Below are positions 8,872 through 16,967 of a stretch of DNA of 46,992 bases, piece by piece (the first letter of the stretch is position 1; each line of letters begins with the position of its first letter). The translations under genes and the position numbers were made by a program. Below the pieces are notes generated by a model. The model saw nothing but the letters and a program-made list of their open reading frames with translations. It did not search any database and had not been told where the DNA came from. Source of the stretch: an uncultured Dorea sp. (GTDB lineage Bacteria > Bacillota > Clostridia > Lachnospirales > Lachnospiraceae); contig CAJULU010000028.1 in assembly GCA_910587575.1 (NCBI GenBank), forward strand, positions 1-46,992, in the 5' to 3' direction.

Positions 8872-9258
8872 TTATCTCCCACCGTCGTTATAATCGCATC
8901 TTTGACAATGAAGCAGGGTATTTTCCGGATCCTCTTTGTGATAAGCACCTGACCACTGACAAATACTCTGCAGAATAGGCACAACAGACCGGCCCTTTTC
9001 TGTAAGCGAATATTCCACTCTTGGAGGGATCTCATCATAGGACTGCCTGCTTATCATCTCATTTTTCATCAGCGCTTTCAACGAAACTCCAAGAACCGCA
9101 TCCGTAATATTGGTAAGCTCGCTGCGCAGTCCACTGTACCGCAAGGTCCCTTTTGCCGCCAGCACACAGATAATCCGGGAATTCCATTTGCCTCCAAATA
9201 CATCCAGTCCATATTCCAACGGGCATCGGATGTCTTTGTCCAATTTGGGTTTGTACAT
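8872..9258 (-). CDS. HxlR-family transcriptional regulator
   Basis: A 128-residue winged-helix protein with the HxlR pattern: CPLEYGLDVFGGKW (Cys12), a recognition helix region around LRYSGLRSEL, GVSLKALMKNEMISRQ, then PRVEYSLTEKG in the wing. The early Cys is the usual redox- or electrophile-sensing residue of the family. The C-terminus carries an additional Cys-x2-Cys pair (HCQRC) close to the end, which I do not associate with typical members. It lies downstream of, and in the same direction as, a flavin-binding PPOX-fold gene, so it may control that gene and itself. Confidence 0.88.
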   Translation of the reverse strand: MYKPKLDKDIRCPLEYGLDVFGGKWNSRIICVLAAKGTLRYSGLRSELTNITDAVLGVSLKALMKNEMISRQSYDEIPPRVEYSLTEKGRSVVPILQSICQWSGAYHKEDPENTLLHCQRCDYNDGGR

Positions 9259-9358
9259 TCCATCACCTCAACTCATTTTTCTCTGTATATTCTTATATCA
9301 TTATCCCTTTATATCCGCTAAAAATCAAGTTACTATGAAAAAGAATAGTTGCTAATAA

Positions 9359-9397
9359 AATCAGGTGCATGGATCTTTGGGAACCCTGCACCTGATT
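9359..9397 (-). terminator. Terminator between the PPOX-fold and HxlR genes
   Basis: An 11-bp perfect stem (9359-9369 with 9387-9397, AATCAGGTGCA) is followed on the minus strand by TTTATTAGC. It lies 14 bases past the stop of the 9411-9806 gene. The opposite strand ends in CTTTTT, so it may work both ways. Confidence 0.75.
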
Positions 9398-9410
9398 CTT
9401 TTTGTCTGTC

Positions 9411-9806
9411 TTACAGAACTTTCTTATTATCTGCTCCAGGAGTCGTTACAATAACCTTCTCCGGCGTAATGATCAATGCTCCCTTTGCAGTAGCCGCACC
9501 ATTAAACATCTTCTCTACCATAGCCTTAAATGTATCCACAACAGCCCCTTTCGTCACATACTCTGCAACGCCCTTTATCTGATATCCTTCCAGAGATTTT
9601 TCGTCATATACGGAAATGGCAATTCTACCGCCGTTTGCCCTTAGATTATTCAGTGTGGTCTCAAGGAATACATCTCCTATAACCAGCTTCCCGTCTTCCG
9701 TTACATCCTTAAATGCCACGGGAACAACATTCGGTTCATCGTCCGCACAAGAAGCTATATCCCACATACTCTCCGCCAACAATTTCTTTACATTTTCATT
9801 TAACAT
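9411..9806 (-). CDS. Pyridoxamine 5'-phosphate oxidase-fold flavin-binding protein
   Basis: A 131-residue single-domain split-barrel protein of the PPOX family. Features are MLNENVKKLLAES, NVVPVAFKDVTEDGKLVIGD, LETTLNNLRANGGRIAISV and a central GYQIKGVAEYV strand. Such small clostridial members bind FMN or F420-like cofactors, and their substrates are mostly unknown. A real vitamin B6 role is unlikely at this size. It is preceded by an AGGAGGTAG ribosome binding site and by a palindrome at 9896-9910 that could be a regulator site. The terminator at 9359-9397 makes it monocistronic. Confidence 0.82.
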   Translation of the reverse strand: MLNENVKKLLAESMWDIASCADDEPNVVPVAFKDVTEDGKLVIGDVFLETTLNNLRANGGRIAISVYDEKSLEGYQIKGVAEYVTKGAVVDTFKAMVEKMFNGAATAKGALIITPEKVIVTTPGADNKKVL

Positions 9807-9895
9807 ACAAACTACCTCCTAAATTCAATTTTTCTATTGAAATTGCTATGTTGAATTATAGTTGTCTGGCTTTGCAGATACAAGATATTAACAAA

Positions 9896-9910
9896 TTAGT
9901 GAGTCACTAA
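9896..9910. promoter_or_regulatory. 15-base palindrome upstream of the PPOX-fold gene, candidate HxlR operator
   Basis: TTAGTGA-G-TCACTAA is a perfect palindrome with one central base. On the minus strand it lies between a weak TTATTA and a TAATAT that are 17 bases apart, a normal place for a repressor site. The link to HxlR is inference from proximity. Confidence 0.45.
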
Positions 9911-9960
9911 TAAATTTAATAGTATATAAGACTTATACTTTTTCGCTTTCCAAAATAAAA

Positions 9961-9987
9961 CAGAGAATCCCTTTCAGAGATTCTCTG
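9961..9987 (-). terminator. Hairpin after the small ORF at 10005-10142
   Basis: CAGAGAATC (9961-9969) pairs with GATTCTCTG (9979-9987). The minus strand continues TTTTATTTTGG, a usable U-tract. It sits 18 bases past the stop of the small ORF. Confidence 0.65.
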
Positions 9988-10004
9988 GTAATTGTCATAT
10001 TATC

Positions 10005-10142
10005 CTAAAACTTAAATTTTCCGATTCCATAAATCGGAATGGTATATATATTATCCCTTGCTTTTCCTTTGAGTATTCGCTGCAGCATGAGTACCACCAA
10101 TCCAGCTGTTTTTCCGATGTTGCTTCCATGATATAGTATCAT
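10005..10142 (-). CDS. Possible 45-residue small protein, unidentified
   Basis: An ATG at 10140-10142 is preceded by AAGGGGAG at about 8 bases. It opens a 45-residue frame starting MILYHGSNIGKTAGLVVLM and ending in GIGKFKF, with a hydrophobic first half and basic middle. A terminator follows at 9961-9987. A ribosome binding site, an uninterrupted frame and its own terminator argue for expression. The protein matches nothing I recognise and could equally be the tail of a deleted gene. Confidence 0.35.
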   Translation of the reverse strand: MILYHGSNIGKTAGLVVLMLQRILKGKARDNIYTIPIYGIGKFKF

Positions 10143-10210
10143 AGAGAGTCTCCCCTTCCTCCCTGGCAGACTGTTGTGTAACGCAGCTTTAGGACAGTCT
10201 ACAGGATTTT

Positions 10211-11458
10211 CTAAGCGGCAGTCGGCTTTCCAAGCATTCTGGCAGGATATACCTCCTGGACGGCGTCCTCAATAATCTCAAACGCCTTTTTACAATCCTT
10301 CGCAGTGACGATAAGCGGCGGAACCATGCGGATAATATTGGTTCCGATTGCAGTAAGCAAAAGCTTCCTCTCAAAGCAGGCGTGCTTGATCTCCACACTG
10401 CTGATTCCGTCTTCAAATTCCACGCCAACCAGCAATCCCTGGCCCCGTACCTCTCTGACATGCGGAAGCGTCTTAAGCAGATTCATGAAATATTCTCCCA
10501 TTTTCTTCGCATTTCCCGCCAGGTCATTGTCTAACAGTTCTGTGACTGCCGCGAGCGCCGCCGCACAGCAGACAGGATGTCCTCCGAAGGTCGAACCATG
10601 GGCCCCTGCGGTAAATGCCTTTGCCACTTCTGCCGTTGCACAGATTGCTCCGATGGGCATGCCTCCTCCCATGGCTTTCGCCATGGAGACGATATCCGGT
10701 TTTATCCCGTAATTCATATAGCTCATAACTGCGCCTGTTCTGCACCAGCCGGTCTGAACCTCATCAAGCAGCAGCAATATGTCCTTCTCATCGCAGAACT
10801 TGCGAAGCCCTCTCATAAATTCAGGCGTCGCCGGGTTTACTCCTCCTTCTCCCTGGACCGGCTCAATCATAACCGCAGCCGTGTTCTCGGTACAGGCGGC
10901 TTTAAATGCGTCAAGATCATTATATTCTGCATAGGTAAAGCCCGGCGTCATATCCCCAAATCCAATCTGACACGCATTGTCCGGCTGCCCCGTTGCGCTC
11001 ATCGCCCCAAAAGTCCTTCCATGAAACGATTTTGCCGCAGTAACGATATTATATCTGTCGGGGCCGTATTTTTCAACACTGTATTTTCTCGCCATCTTGA
11101 TCATGGCTTCATTTGCTTCCGTTCCGCTGTTCTGGAAGAAGATCTTATCCATTCCTGTTGCGGTGCAGACCTTCTCTGCAAGAAGAGCCTGGGGAACAGT
11201 ATAGGGATAATTGAAGGTCTGCATGATCTGCCCCGCCTGTTCCCGCACTGCCTCTACAACCGCCGGATTGCAGTTGCCGACAGAATTCACCGCGATCCCT
11301 GCATAAAAATCAAGATACGCCTCGCCCTTCTCATTCCGGACGTACATATCTTTCGCGGTTTCAGCCACAAAATCAAATCTTTCATAAGTCTCAATCATGT
11401 ATTTGTCCACTTTGTCCTTGATATCCTGTGCGGTTAACCCAGTCTCTTTTAATAACAT
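10211..11458 (-). CDS. argD: Class-III aminotransferase, acetylornithine aminotransferase-like
   Basis: A 415-residue PLP enzyme of fold type I. Seen are NSGTEANEAMIKMARK at 110-125, SFHGRTFGAMSATG, EPVQGEGG at 199-206, LDEVQTG (Asp232, pyridine-nitrogen contact) and the PLP Lys261 in MAKAMGGGMPIGA, then HGSTFGGHP. Length and motifs fit ArgD, which converts N-acetylglutamate semialdehyde to N-acetylornithine in arginine synthesis. No other arginine gene lies nearby, so a related role, such as ornithine or 4-aminobutyrate transamination, remains possible. It stands alone between terminators. Confidence 0.8.
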   Translation of the reverse strand: MLLKETGLTAQDIKDKVDKYMIETYERFDFVAETAKDMYVRNEKGEAYLDFYAGIAVNSVGNCNPAVVEAVREQAGQIMQTFNYPYTVPQALLAEKVCTATGMDKIFFQNSGTEANEAMIKMARKYSVEKYGPDRYNIVTAAKSFHGRTFGAMSATGQPDNACQIGFGDMTPGFTYAEYNDLDAFKAACTENTAAVMIEPVQGEGGVNPATPEFMRGLRKFCDEKDILLLLDEVQTGWCRTGAVMSYMNYGIKPDIVSMAKAMGGGMPIGAICATAEVAKAFTAGAHGSTFGGHPVCCAAALAAVTELLDNDLAGNAKKMGEYFMNLLKTLPHVREVRGQGLLVGVEFEDGISSVEIKHACFERKLLLTAIGTNIIRMVPPLIVTAKDCKKAFEIIEDAVQEVYPARMLGKPTAA

Positions 11459-11524
11459 AATGTCCTCTCTCCCATCTTAAGCAAATTAGATTCTGTTGTG
11501 TTCTTCATTTTACCAAATAAAAAA

Positions 11525-11555
11525 ACGCCTACCCACCCTTAAGGCAAATAAGCGT
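11525..11555 (-). terminator. Intrinsic terminator after the XRE regulator
   Basis: A 13-pair stem containing several G-U pairs (11525-11537 with 11543-11555) has a 5-base loop. On the minus strand it runs straight into TTTTTTTATTT. Confidence 0.75.
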
Positions 11556-11671
11556 CTTTGCTAAAAAACCTGTCTCAGTTGTTCAGAGCTCTCATAAACT
11601 ACTTAACTAGAATCCTAGCACTTCTTTTCACAAATATCAATCGTACATATCCACAAAAATCTCTTTTTATT

Positions 11672-12034
11672 TCATGATAAATCTCCTTTTTGCACAAACG
11701 GACCATCCATACCATCGAACTCTTCGGCCGTCCCTTTTCTCGCAACAGCGATACAGTCATATATTCTTCCCTGACTGACCGCTTCCCGAAATTGATCCAG
11801 ATACTCTGCGATCTTCTCCTTTTCCACCGCTTCATCCGCGCCCATCAGGCTGTCAACCGTGACTCCGAAAAATTCGGCAATTACCGGTATCAGTTCTATA
11901 TCCGGATAGCAGATACTATTTTCCCAGCGGGATACGGATTGGCACGCAACTCCAAGGAATTCTGCAAATTCTTCCTGGGTAATATCTTTTTCATGGCGCA
12001 GACACCTGATCTTATTTCCAATATTCAATTTCAT
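11672..12034 (-). pseudogene. XRE-type helix-turn-helix regulator, probably truncated
   Basis: The 120-residue frame starts with a clean XRE/Cro HTH (about 5-62): IRCLRHEKDITQEEFAEFLG, QSVSRWENSICYPDIELIPV and IAEFFGVTVDSLMG. The next region (EKEKIAEYLDQFREAVSQGR) also follows the common clostridial family, whose members usually carry a further C-terminal region of well over 100 residues. Here homology fades after about residue 103 and the frame stops. The most likely reading is a deletion that leaves the DNA-binding part and loses the rest. A short protein could still bind DNA. Confidence 0.6.
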
Positions 12035-12195
12035 CGTTATTCTCCTTATATCGTTTTATTCAAGTCTTTAACTGAAAGGTGCGCCTCTTTCTGCCTGTTA
12101 ATTTACCAGATTTACCCGAAACTGACCATAACACGATGAATGATATTGATTCACGCAAACCGTGATGGGGTCTAAATCTGTTACGTGGACTCCTG

Positions 12196-12687
12196 TCAAA
12201 TACAAAATATCTGTCGTGTCAGTTCTTTTCCACTGTTCGTCCTCATGATTCTATTGATAAAATTCTCAATATTCTCCTTGCTGTACCCATTTTCAGAGGC
12301 ATTGGCAATATAGTCCGCCTCCATTAGAATTTGATAGTCTGCTCCGCTGATGTCGATATACGTGTGATGATGGCCAACAAGAAATGCCACACGGTCAATC
12401 TGCTCCGCCGTCAAGCCAGTATCACTGAGGAAATCCCTTGCCATAGTCATTCCCTCAGTCTCCTGATATTTCCCGTTGGTATTGCCATATTTTTCACGGC
12501 ACAATGGACAGGCAATGTCATGGATAATGGCTGCAACTTCAAGAATATACTGCGTATTGGCATCCAGACATTCCAGTTCGCCGATCGTCCTGGCATACGT
12601 CCATACATGGATAAAGTGATTGATGTCATGAATATTACCTTTAGAAAATGCAATCATCTTTTCCATAATCTGTGAAATAGTTATCAT
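12196..12687 (-). CDS. HD-domain phosphohydrolase-like protein
   Basis: A 163-residue protein with the HD metal-binding pattern: His27 (HFIHVWTYAR), the HD pair at 56-57 (AAIIHDIACPLC), histidines in LVGHHHTYIDI and an Asp in LMEADYIAN. Small HD proteins of this type act on nucleotides or phosphate esters, and the substrate cannot be told here. A GGAGGC ribosome binding site lies upstream. It follows an 88-codon frame by 11 bases. Confidence 0.8.
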   Translation of the reverse strand: MITISQIMEKMIAFSKGNIHDINHFIHVWTYARTIGELECLDANTQYILEVAAIIHDIACPLCREKYGNTNGKYQETEGMTMARDFLSDTGLTAEQIDRVAFLVGHHHTYIDISGADYQILMEADYIANASENGYSKENIENFINRIMRTNSGKELTRQIFCI

Positions 12688-12698
12688 ATACTGCCTCC

Positions 12699-12944
12699 CT
12701 ATAAATCCTTATTATCATTTTCTGCCAAACGAGAGAATAAATTTGGAAGTCTGTCAGGCAAATAATTAATATTTTTTTCCACACTCTTTCCTAAGTCAAT
12801 TTTAACAATAAAACCGCCATATTCATTTCGCTTTAATAAAACACATCTTCCTGATGGGTCAAAAGCATATGCTAATGGAATTTTACCAGCAAAAATCAGC
12901 TTTTTATAAACAAGAGCATAATCTGTTGATTTTATGGACTTAAT
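12699..12944 (-). CDS. Short hypothetical frame upstream of the HD gene
   Basis: An 81-residue frame from the ATG at 12944 has plausible protein-like composition (FAGKIPLAYAFDPSGRCVLL, then IDLGKSVEKN). It ends 11 bases before the HD gene. No ribosome binding site precedes it, and its start lies inside the promoter region of the plus-strand antitoxin gene. I do not recognise it. It may be the tail of a lost gene. Confidence 0.3.
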   Translation of the reverse strand: MKSIKSTDYALVYKKLIFAGKIPLAYAFDPSGRCVLLKRNEYGGFIVKIDLGKSVEKNINYLPDRLPNLFSRLAENDNKDL

Positions 12945-12954
12945 CATGTATACT
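12926..12954 (+). promoter_or_regulatory. Promoter of the Phd/PIN toxin-antitoxin operon
   Basis: TTGATT (12926-12931) and TATACT (12949-12954) are 17 bases apart. AAGGAGG (12964-12970) and the antitoxin ATG at 12979 follow. This also decides the start, since an earlier in-frame ATG at 12934 would lie inside the promoter. Confidence 0.8.
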
Positions 12955-12978
12955 AATAGCAACAAGGAGGTGCTATTT

Positions 12979-13254
12979 ATGAATTTCTATTCTGTACGCG
13001 ATTTAAGAACCGAAACCAAAAAACTATGGAATAATCTTTCCGCAGGCGGAGAAGTGGTCATTACCAACAATGGAAAACCAGCCGCCTTAATGATCAATAT
13101 CCCTACGGACTGCTTTGACGAGGTCGTGCAAGCTGTCCGTCAGGCAAAGGCCATGGTTGCTTTCAACAATATGCGAAGCAAAGCTGCCTCCCACGGCTTT
13201 ATGTCCGAAGAAGAAATTGAGGCGGAGATTGCAGCAGCCAGAAACGGGGAATAG
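12979..13254 (+). CDS. Phd/YefM-family antitoxin
   Basis: A 91-residue protein of Phd/YefM fold. It starts MNFYSVRDLRTETKKLW, followed by AGGEVVITNNGKPAALMINI, the usual N-terminal DNA-binding and dimer core. The Glu-rich C-terminal tail (EEEIEAEIAAARNGE) would wrap the toxin. It lies 3 bases before a PIN-domain gene and has a strong promoter and ribosome binding site. By family behaviour it would neutralise the PIN ribonuclease and repress the operon. Confidence 0.88.
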   Translation: MNFYSVRDLRTETKKLWNNLSAGGEVVITNNGKPAALMINIPTDCFDEVVQAVRQAKAMVAFNNMRSKAASHGFMSEEEIEAEIAAARNGE

Positions 13255-13257
13255 CCT

Positions 13258-13647
13258 ATGAATATTGTGTTAGACACCAACGTCCTCGTTTCTGCCCTCT
13301 GGTCACCTTCCAGCAAGCCGGCCACCATCTTAAATGCTGTAATTAGCCGAAAATTTACTGCCTGCTACGATTACCGAATTCTTGGTGAATACAACAAAGT
13401 CCTACGCAGACCGAAGTTCGGATTTTCCGAATGGGAAATCATCTGTCTGTTAGAACCCATTATTAAAAACGGCATATCTGTCATTGCAGAACCTTTACCG
13501 AAAATCCCTTTTACTGATGATAGCGATAAGAAATTTTATGAGGTGGCAAAATTTTGCCACGCTCCGCTTATCACTGGAAATACAAAGCATTATCCACAGG
13601 ATAGCTGTATTACCACAGTTGCTGATTTCTATCAGCTTTATTTTTAA
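13258..13647 (+). CDS. PIN-domain toxin (ribonuclease)
   Basis: A 129-residue PIN protein of the type often labelled putative toxin-antitoxin system toxin component (COG1569). Acidic active-site candidates are Asp6 (VLDTNVLVSAL), Glu44 (ILGEYNKVL) and Asp87/88/90 (PFTDDSDKKF). The family motif LITGNTKHYP is at 104-113. Length and motif order are complete, so it looks functional. Spacing to the antitoxin is 3 bases. A large hairpin overlaps its stop codon. Confidence 0.88.
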   Translation: MNIVLDTNVLVSALWSPSSKPATILNAVISRKFTACYDYRILGEYNKVLRRPKFGFSEWEIICLLEPIIKNGISVIAEPLPKIPFTDDSDKKFYEVAKFCHAPLITGNTKHYPQDSCITTVADFYQLYF

Positions 13648-13695
13648 CCATCAGATAAGTCCCCACCCGTCAAGGCGGGGGCTTATCTGATGGTT
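13646..13695. repeat. Long perfect hairpin overlapping the PIN stop codon
   Basis: AACCATCAGATAAG (13646-13659) is repeated inverted at 13682-13695. Inside it TCCCC faces GGGGG around a short loop. Neither strand is followed by a convincing U-tract, so it is not a standard terminator. Hairpins with GGGG/CCCC tops occur at ends of IS200/IS605-type elements. That origin is only a possibility. Confidence 0.6.
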
Positions 13696-13763
13696 CCTAC
13701 ATAATCTGTTCTTCTGCGGTGTTCAAAAAGTGTTCAAATGAATAAGAAAGCGGCAGACTTGAA

Positions 13764-14009
13764 TTAGTTTACTATTGACGTTTCGCACTCTTTGACAAGT
13801 GAATCTAACTTATCTTTTACGGCTTGTTTAGCAATTCTATCCATTTCATCTACCGTTTTTGTTCCACCAGAGGAAGCTAATGCATAGGGATCATTTAACG
13901 CCACATTAAAACCTGTCAGCATTGACCAAAGTTGATGATGTGTCCACTGTCGTTCCTCCTTCGGAATATTGGGATCATAATAGTCAGACCAATCACACAA
14001 ATATTTCAT
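13764..14009 (-). CDS. Short frame overlapping the 3' end of the truncated primase-helicase
   Basis: An 81-residue frame starts inside the last codons of the 13993-16143 gene in another frame (KYLCDWSDYYDPNIPKEERQ, then TGFNVALNDPYALASSGG). It has an ordinary amino-acid mix and a charged helical C-terminus. I do not recognise the family. It may be the tail of a gene joined to the primase-helicase by deletion, or a small coupled gene. No good ribosome binding site is visible. Confidence 0.35.
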   Translation of the reverse strand: MKYLCDWSDYYDPNIPKEERQWTHHQLWSMLTGFNVALNDPYALASSGGTKTVDEMDRIAKQAVKDKLDSLVKECETSIVN

Positions 14010-16143
14010 ACAAATATTTTGCCTGTTCTTTATACCTTGTCAGAATTACGGGTGTTCTCCCTTCTTTCACACAAGCTCTTGTGTCTTCAAGAATCATATC
14101 ATTTCTGACAACATTTGTACTAATCAGAGAATATGACCCATTAATATCGCTTTTGTTTTCATTTGTATCAATTACCCTTGTATATCGTGGATATACATAG
14201 TGACCAATTCCCTGTTCTATTGCCCGCTCTTTTGCCGTATAGCTGTGCCTGATCGGTCCTAGAAGCATATGAATGATTTTCTCCAGATTGTCCCCTCTTT
14301 TTGGTGTTGCCGTCACGCCATAAACGTATCTGGCATTTACCTTCTGCATGACTTTAATCGATGTATTAGAACCGCAGTGATTACATTCATCCATCAACAC
14401 CATACCATAGGAATTAATCAAATGATTGAATTTTCCTCTGCTATGCATGGAACCGACCATTGCTACATCAATAATGCCGGTCAAAGTATTTTTACTGCCA
14501 TGTAAAATGCCAACGACACTCTTTCTCTTCTTTTCCCTTCCACTTTTCGTTTTATAAACCGGAGGTTCCTCATCTATGATTAAAAATTTATTTAGTTCGT
14601 CTACCCACTGTTCCAGCAAATCTTTACTTTGAAGCAGAATAAGTGTATTTACTTTTCTTTCTGAAATGAGATAGCTGCAAACAACCGTTTTACCAAATGC
14701 TGTGGATGCGCTGAGAATTCCATGGTCAAATGCAAGTAGATGCCGGGCTGCCAGTTCCTGCTGTGGTTTCAAATTCCCATTAAAAGAAACTCTGACAGGC
14801 CTTCCCCTTTCCCTGTGGTCAGCAAGCTCATACTCAATATCAGCTTCCCTGCATAACGCAAGCAGATTATCGAGGAGCCCTCTTGGAATACAGATATAAC
14901 CATCCACATCTTTTCCCATGTATACAGCGCTGAAATTATAATAATTGGAATATCCCAGTCTTTTATTTTTGTAAAACACAGGATTGTCAAAAGCCGCCAT
15001 GCTCCGGATTTGATTCTGGAGGCGCGGCATCAGATTTAATATATCAACATATACACCGTCTTCCAGAACAATATGCATTTTCCCAACAACATCGGATTTA
15101 ACGAAACCTTCTTTTTTCTTCCATGGCTTCGGGCGATTCTGTGAAATAGAAGGAACCAGCATTCCTTTTTCTTTCGCAAGTTCCCCTTGCCATTTTGCCA
15201 TATACTTTTCTATGTCTTCCTTTGACAGTTTTTCCGTATGATTGAGCAAAATATCCCACTGATCCGGATATGCATTCCAATCTTTATCAACAAAAGCACT
15301 GTTTCCATTTTTCAGTGCCTGTCCCTGTAGAGGCAATGCAATCAGATTCCCTATACTGCTTGCAACATCCTGGGACGGATACATCCGGTCATAATAATGA
15401 AAGGATTTCAGATTAATCAAAGACGAGCCCTTATCTAACAGCAAAAATCCAAAATTCCTTGCAAGAGATGCTGATATCGGTTTTTTGAAAAATATCCATA
15501 CATGTGCTCCTCTGCCTGATCTTGACCTTTCTACCAACGGCGTTATCCCGTTTCTTTCGCAGATAAGCCTCAACGCATTAACCTCTTCATGCCATTCATC
15601 GTTCGTATTGGCAAAATCCGTTTTTTCAGCGCCTTTCTCATGGTTATCAAAATCAAAGACGATAAACCGGCATGTACCATCCGGAAACAGTGGATACACA
15701 CCTAATACATCTGCACCGTTTTCCCTATATCCAAGAAGGTGTTCTATAATCTTTTTAGGCTTAAGTTTGGTCCACTTCTTATGCTCACAGGCTTCACAAT
15801 TGATTTTTTCACCTCGCTGTTTTGGACATATCCGGTTATTCCATCTGTGATCACACTGTGGGAAATATCCTCCCTTCGTACCTCTTTTGGCGTAAACATC
15901 CATTCTTCCCCAAAACATTGCAAAATATTTATTTGCCAGTTCTTCGGTAATATATCTTCTTTGGATGCGCCCTCCCTGGTCGGGATCGTACTCCTCATTT
16001 GTTTCTATCTTTTCTCTAAACACATTCTTTGGTTCATAAGCAATATCTGCTTTATCCAATAACTCTTTTAATCTTCTGTTTTCGTCCTGGAGATTTCGCA
16101 CTAACTTCCGAAGTGAATCTAAATTGTATGCTTCTACATTCAT
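13993..16143 (-). CDS. TOTE-type archaeo-eukaryotic primase fused to a superfamily-2 helicase, C-terminally truncated
   Basis: A 716-residue protein. An N-terminal coiled coil (about 7-32) is followed by a Cys-rich zinc-binding stretch (Cys97, Cys106, Cys116, Cys119). A primase-polymerase domain comes next, with catalytic Asp164/Asp166 in IVFDFDNHE and SGRGAHVWIFF at 209-219. A helicase core follows, with Walker A TAFGKT at 481-486, Walker B DECNH at 585-589 and GVTATPKRGD at 609-618. This is the architecture databases label TOTE conflict system primase. The frame stops at VILTRYKEQAKYLYEIFV, at the start of the second RecA domain, so the arginine-finger half is lost and helicase action is unlikely. 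It lies in a defence-rich stretch. Confidence 0.75.
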   Translation of the reverse strand: MNVEAYNLDSLRKLVRNLQDENRRLKELLDKADIAYEPKNVFREKIETNEEYDPDQGGRIQRRYITEELANKYFAMFWGRMDVYAKRGTKGGYFPQCDHRWNNRICPKQRGEKINCEACEHKKWTKLKPKKIIEHLLGYRENGADVLGVYPLFPDGTCRFIVFDFDNHEKGAEKTDFANTNDEWHEEVNALRLICERNGITPLVERSRSGRGAHVWIFFKKPISASLARNFGFLLLDKGSSLINLKSFHYYDRMYPSQDVASSIGNLIALPLQGQALKNGNSAFVDKDWNAYPDQWDILLNHTEKLSKEDIEKYMAKWQGELAKEKGMLVPSISQNRPKPWKKKEGFVKSDVVGKMHIVLEDGVYVDILNLMPRLQNQIRSMAAFDNPVFYKNKRLGYSNYYNFSAVYMGKDVDGYICIPRGLLDNLLALCREADIEYELADHRERGRPVRVSFNGNLKPQQELAARHLLAFDHGILSASTAFGKTVVCSYLISERKVNTLILLQSKDLLEQWVDELNKFLIIDEEPPVYKTKSGREKKRKSVVGILHGSKNTLTGIIDVAMVGSMHSRGKFNHLINSYGMVLMDECNHCGSNTSIKVMQKVNARYVYGVTATPKRGDNLEKIIHMLLGPIRHSYTAKERAIEQGIGHYVYPRYTRVIDTNENKSDINGSYSLISTNVVRNDMILEDTRACVKEGRTPVILTRYKEQAKYLYEIFV

Positions 16144-16373
16144 TTATCCCACCATCTTACTTATCACTTTATATTCTTTCATCAGTGAAACCACCATCAG
16201 AGGTTACTACCATTGTACAACAGACTACTCATATCAATATAGTTCTCCCATCCTCGGTTTTGTTTTTGCTGAATTCAGGCGGACTAACTGTACCCCGCTT
16301 GCATAATCTCTAATTTACCATTCGAATTTAGATTCGCAAGTTCTCACTCTTTTACAGCCTTTTTGCATCCATT

Positions 16374-16967
16374 TCAGTTCAAATTTATTTTCTCTATGTC
16401 CTCTATACTTGTCAACGCCTGAATATCTTCAAAATACCAATCGCTGCATTCATCATAAAAATGTTTATCTTTTCTCTTCTTAAATATGCGAAATGGGCGC
16501 TTTCCAGAATTATCATATATATGGCATACATCACAGACTCTTACTACATCTTTCACTAAGCCCAACGCTCTATCATATCTTGAAATTATTTTTTCTTCTG
16601 GGACATCATGGCCTCCCGATTCTACCCTTGATTTCACACGCCAAATATTAATTGCAGGATCTGCGGTGAGAATATAATAACAACGAATAAAGTATCCTTT
16701 TTCTTTCGCTCTCTCCAATAACCTCAGGTTACGCTCTGTAGACAACACTGTTTCAAAACAAAACTCATTCATCTGCTCAATATGTTCTTCCCGTTGTTTT
16801 TCTGCTAATTGCGCCGCTTCCAAATCTGAACACTTTAGATTCTTCTTTATTTCATCGGCATTAATATAATCCATCGGAGGTTTTAACAACTCTGTAAACG
16901 TACTTTTTCCCGAGCCATTAGGCCCGGCGAATACAACTACTTCAGGCTTTTTTTGCAATACGTTCAC
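16374..16967 (-). CDS. Zeta-toxin-like P-loop kinase
   Basis: A 197-residue protein with Walker A AGPNGSGKST at 14-23, NADEIKK near 36 and FCFETVLST, the zeta-toxin order of motifs. SGGHDVPEEKIISRYDRAL is the usual second half. Zeta toxins phosphorylate UDP-N-acetylglucosamine, but many chromosomal homologues have unknown substrates. It overlaps the upstream small gene by 26 bases, typical of an antitoxin-toxin pair. Confidence 0.8.
   Translation of the reverse strand: MNVLQKKPEVVVFAGPNGSGKSTFTELLKPPMDYINADEIKKNLKCSDLEAAQLAEKQREEHIEQMNEFCFETVLSTERNLRLLERAKEKGYFIRCYYILTADPAINIWRVKSRVESGGHDVPEEKIISRYDRALGLVKDVVRVCDVCHIYDNSGKRPFRIFKKRKDKHFYDECSDWYFEDIQALTSIEDIEKINLN

Noticed and set aside
10577..11437. 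286-codon plus-strand frame opposite the aminotransferase
   Set aside because: It is the antisense shadow of argD, Cys/His/Ile-rich and without a start signal.
11599..11835. 78-codon frame overlapping the XRE regulator end
   Set aside because: It is in another frame of the same strand and does not continue the regulator family, so it does not rescue the truncated gene.
12934..12978. Upstream ATG for the Phd-type antitoxin
   Set aside because: It lies inside the promoter. The ATG at 12979 has AAGGAGG at the right distance and gives the family N-terminus.
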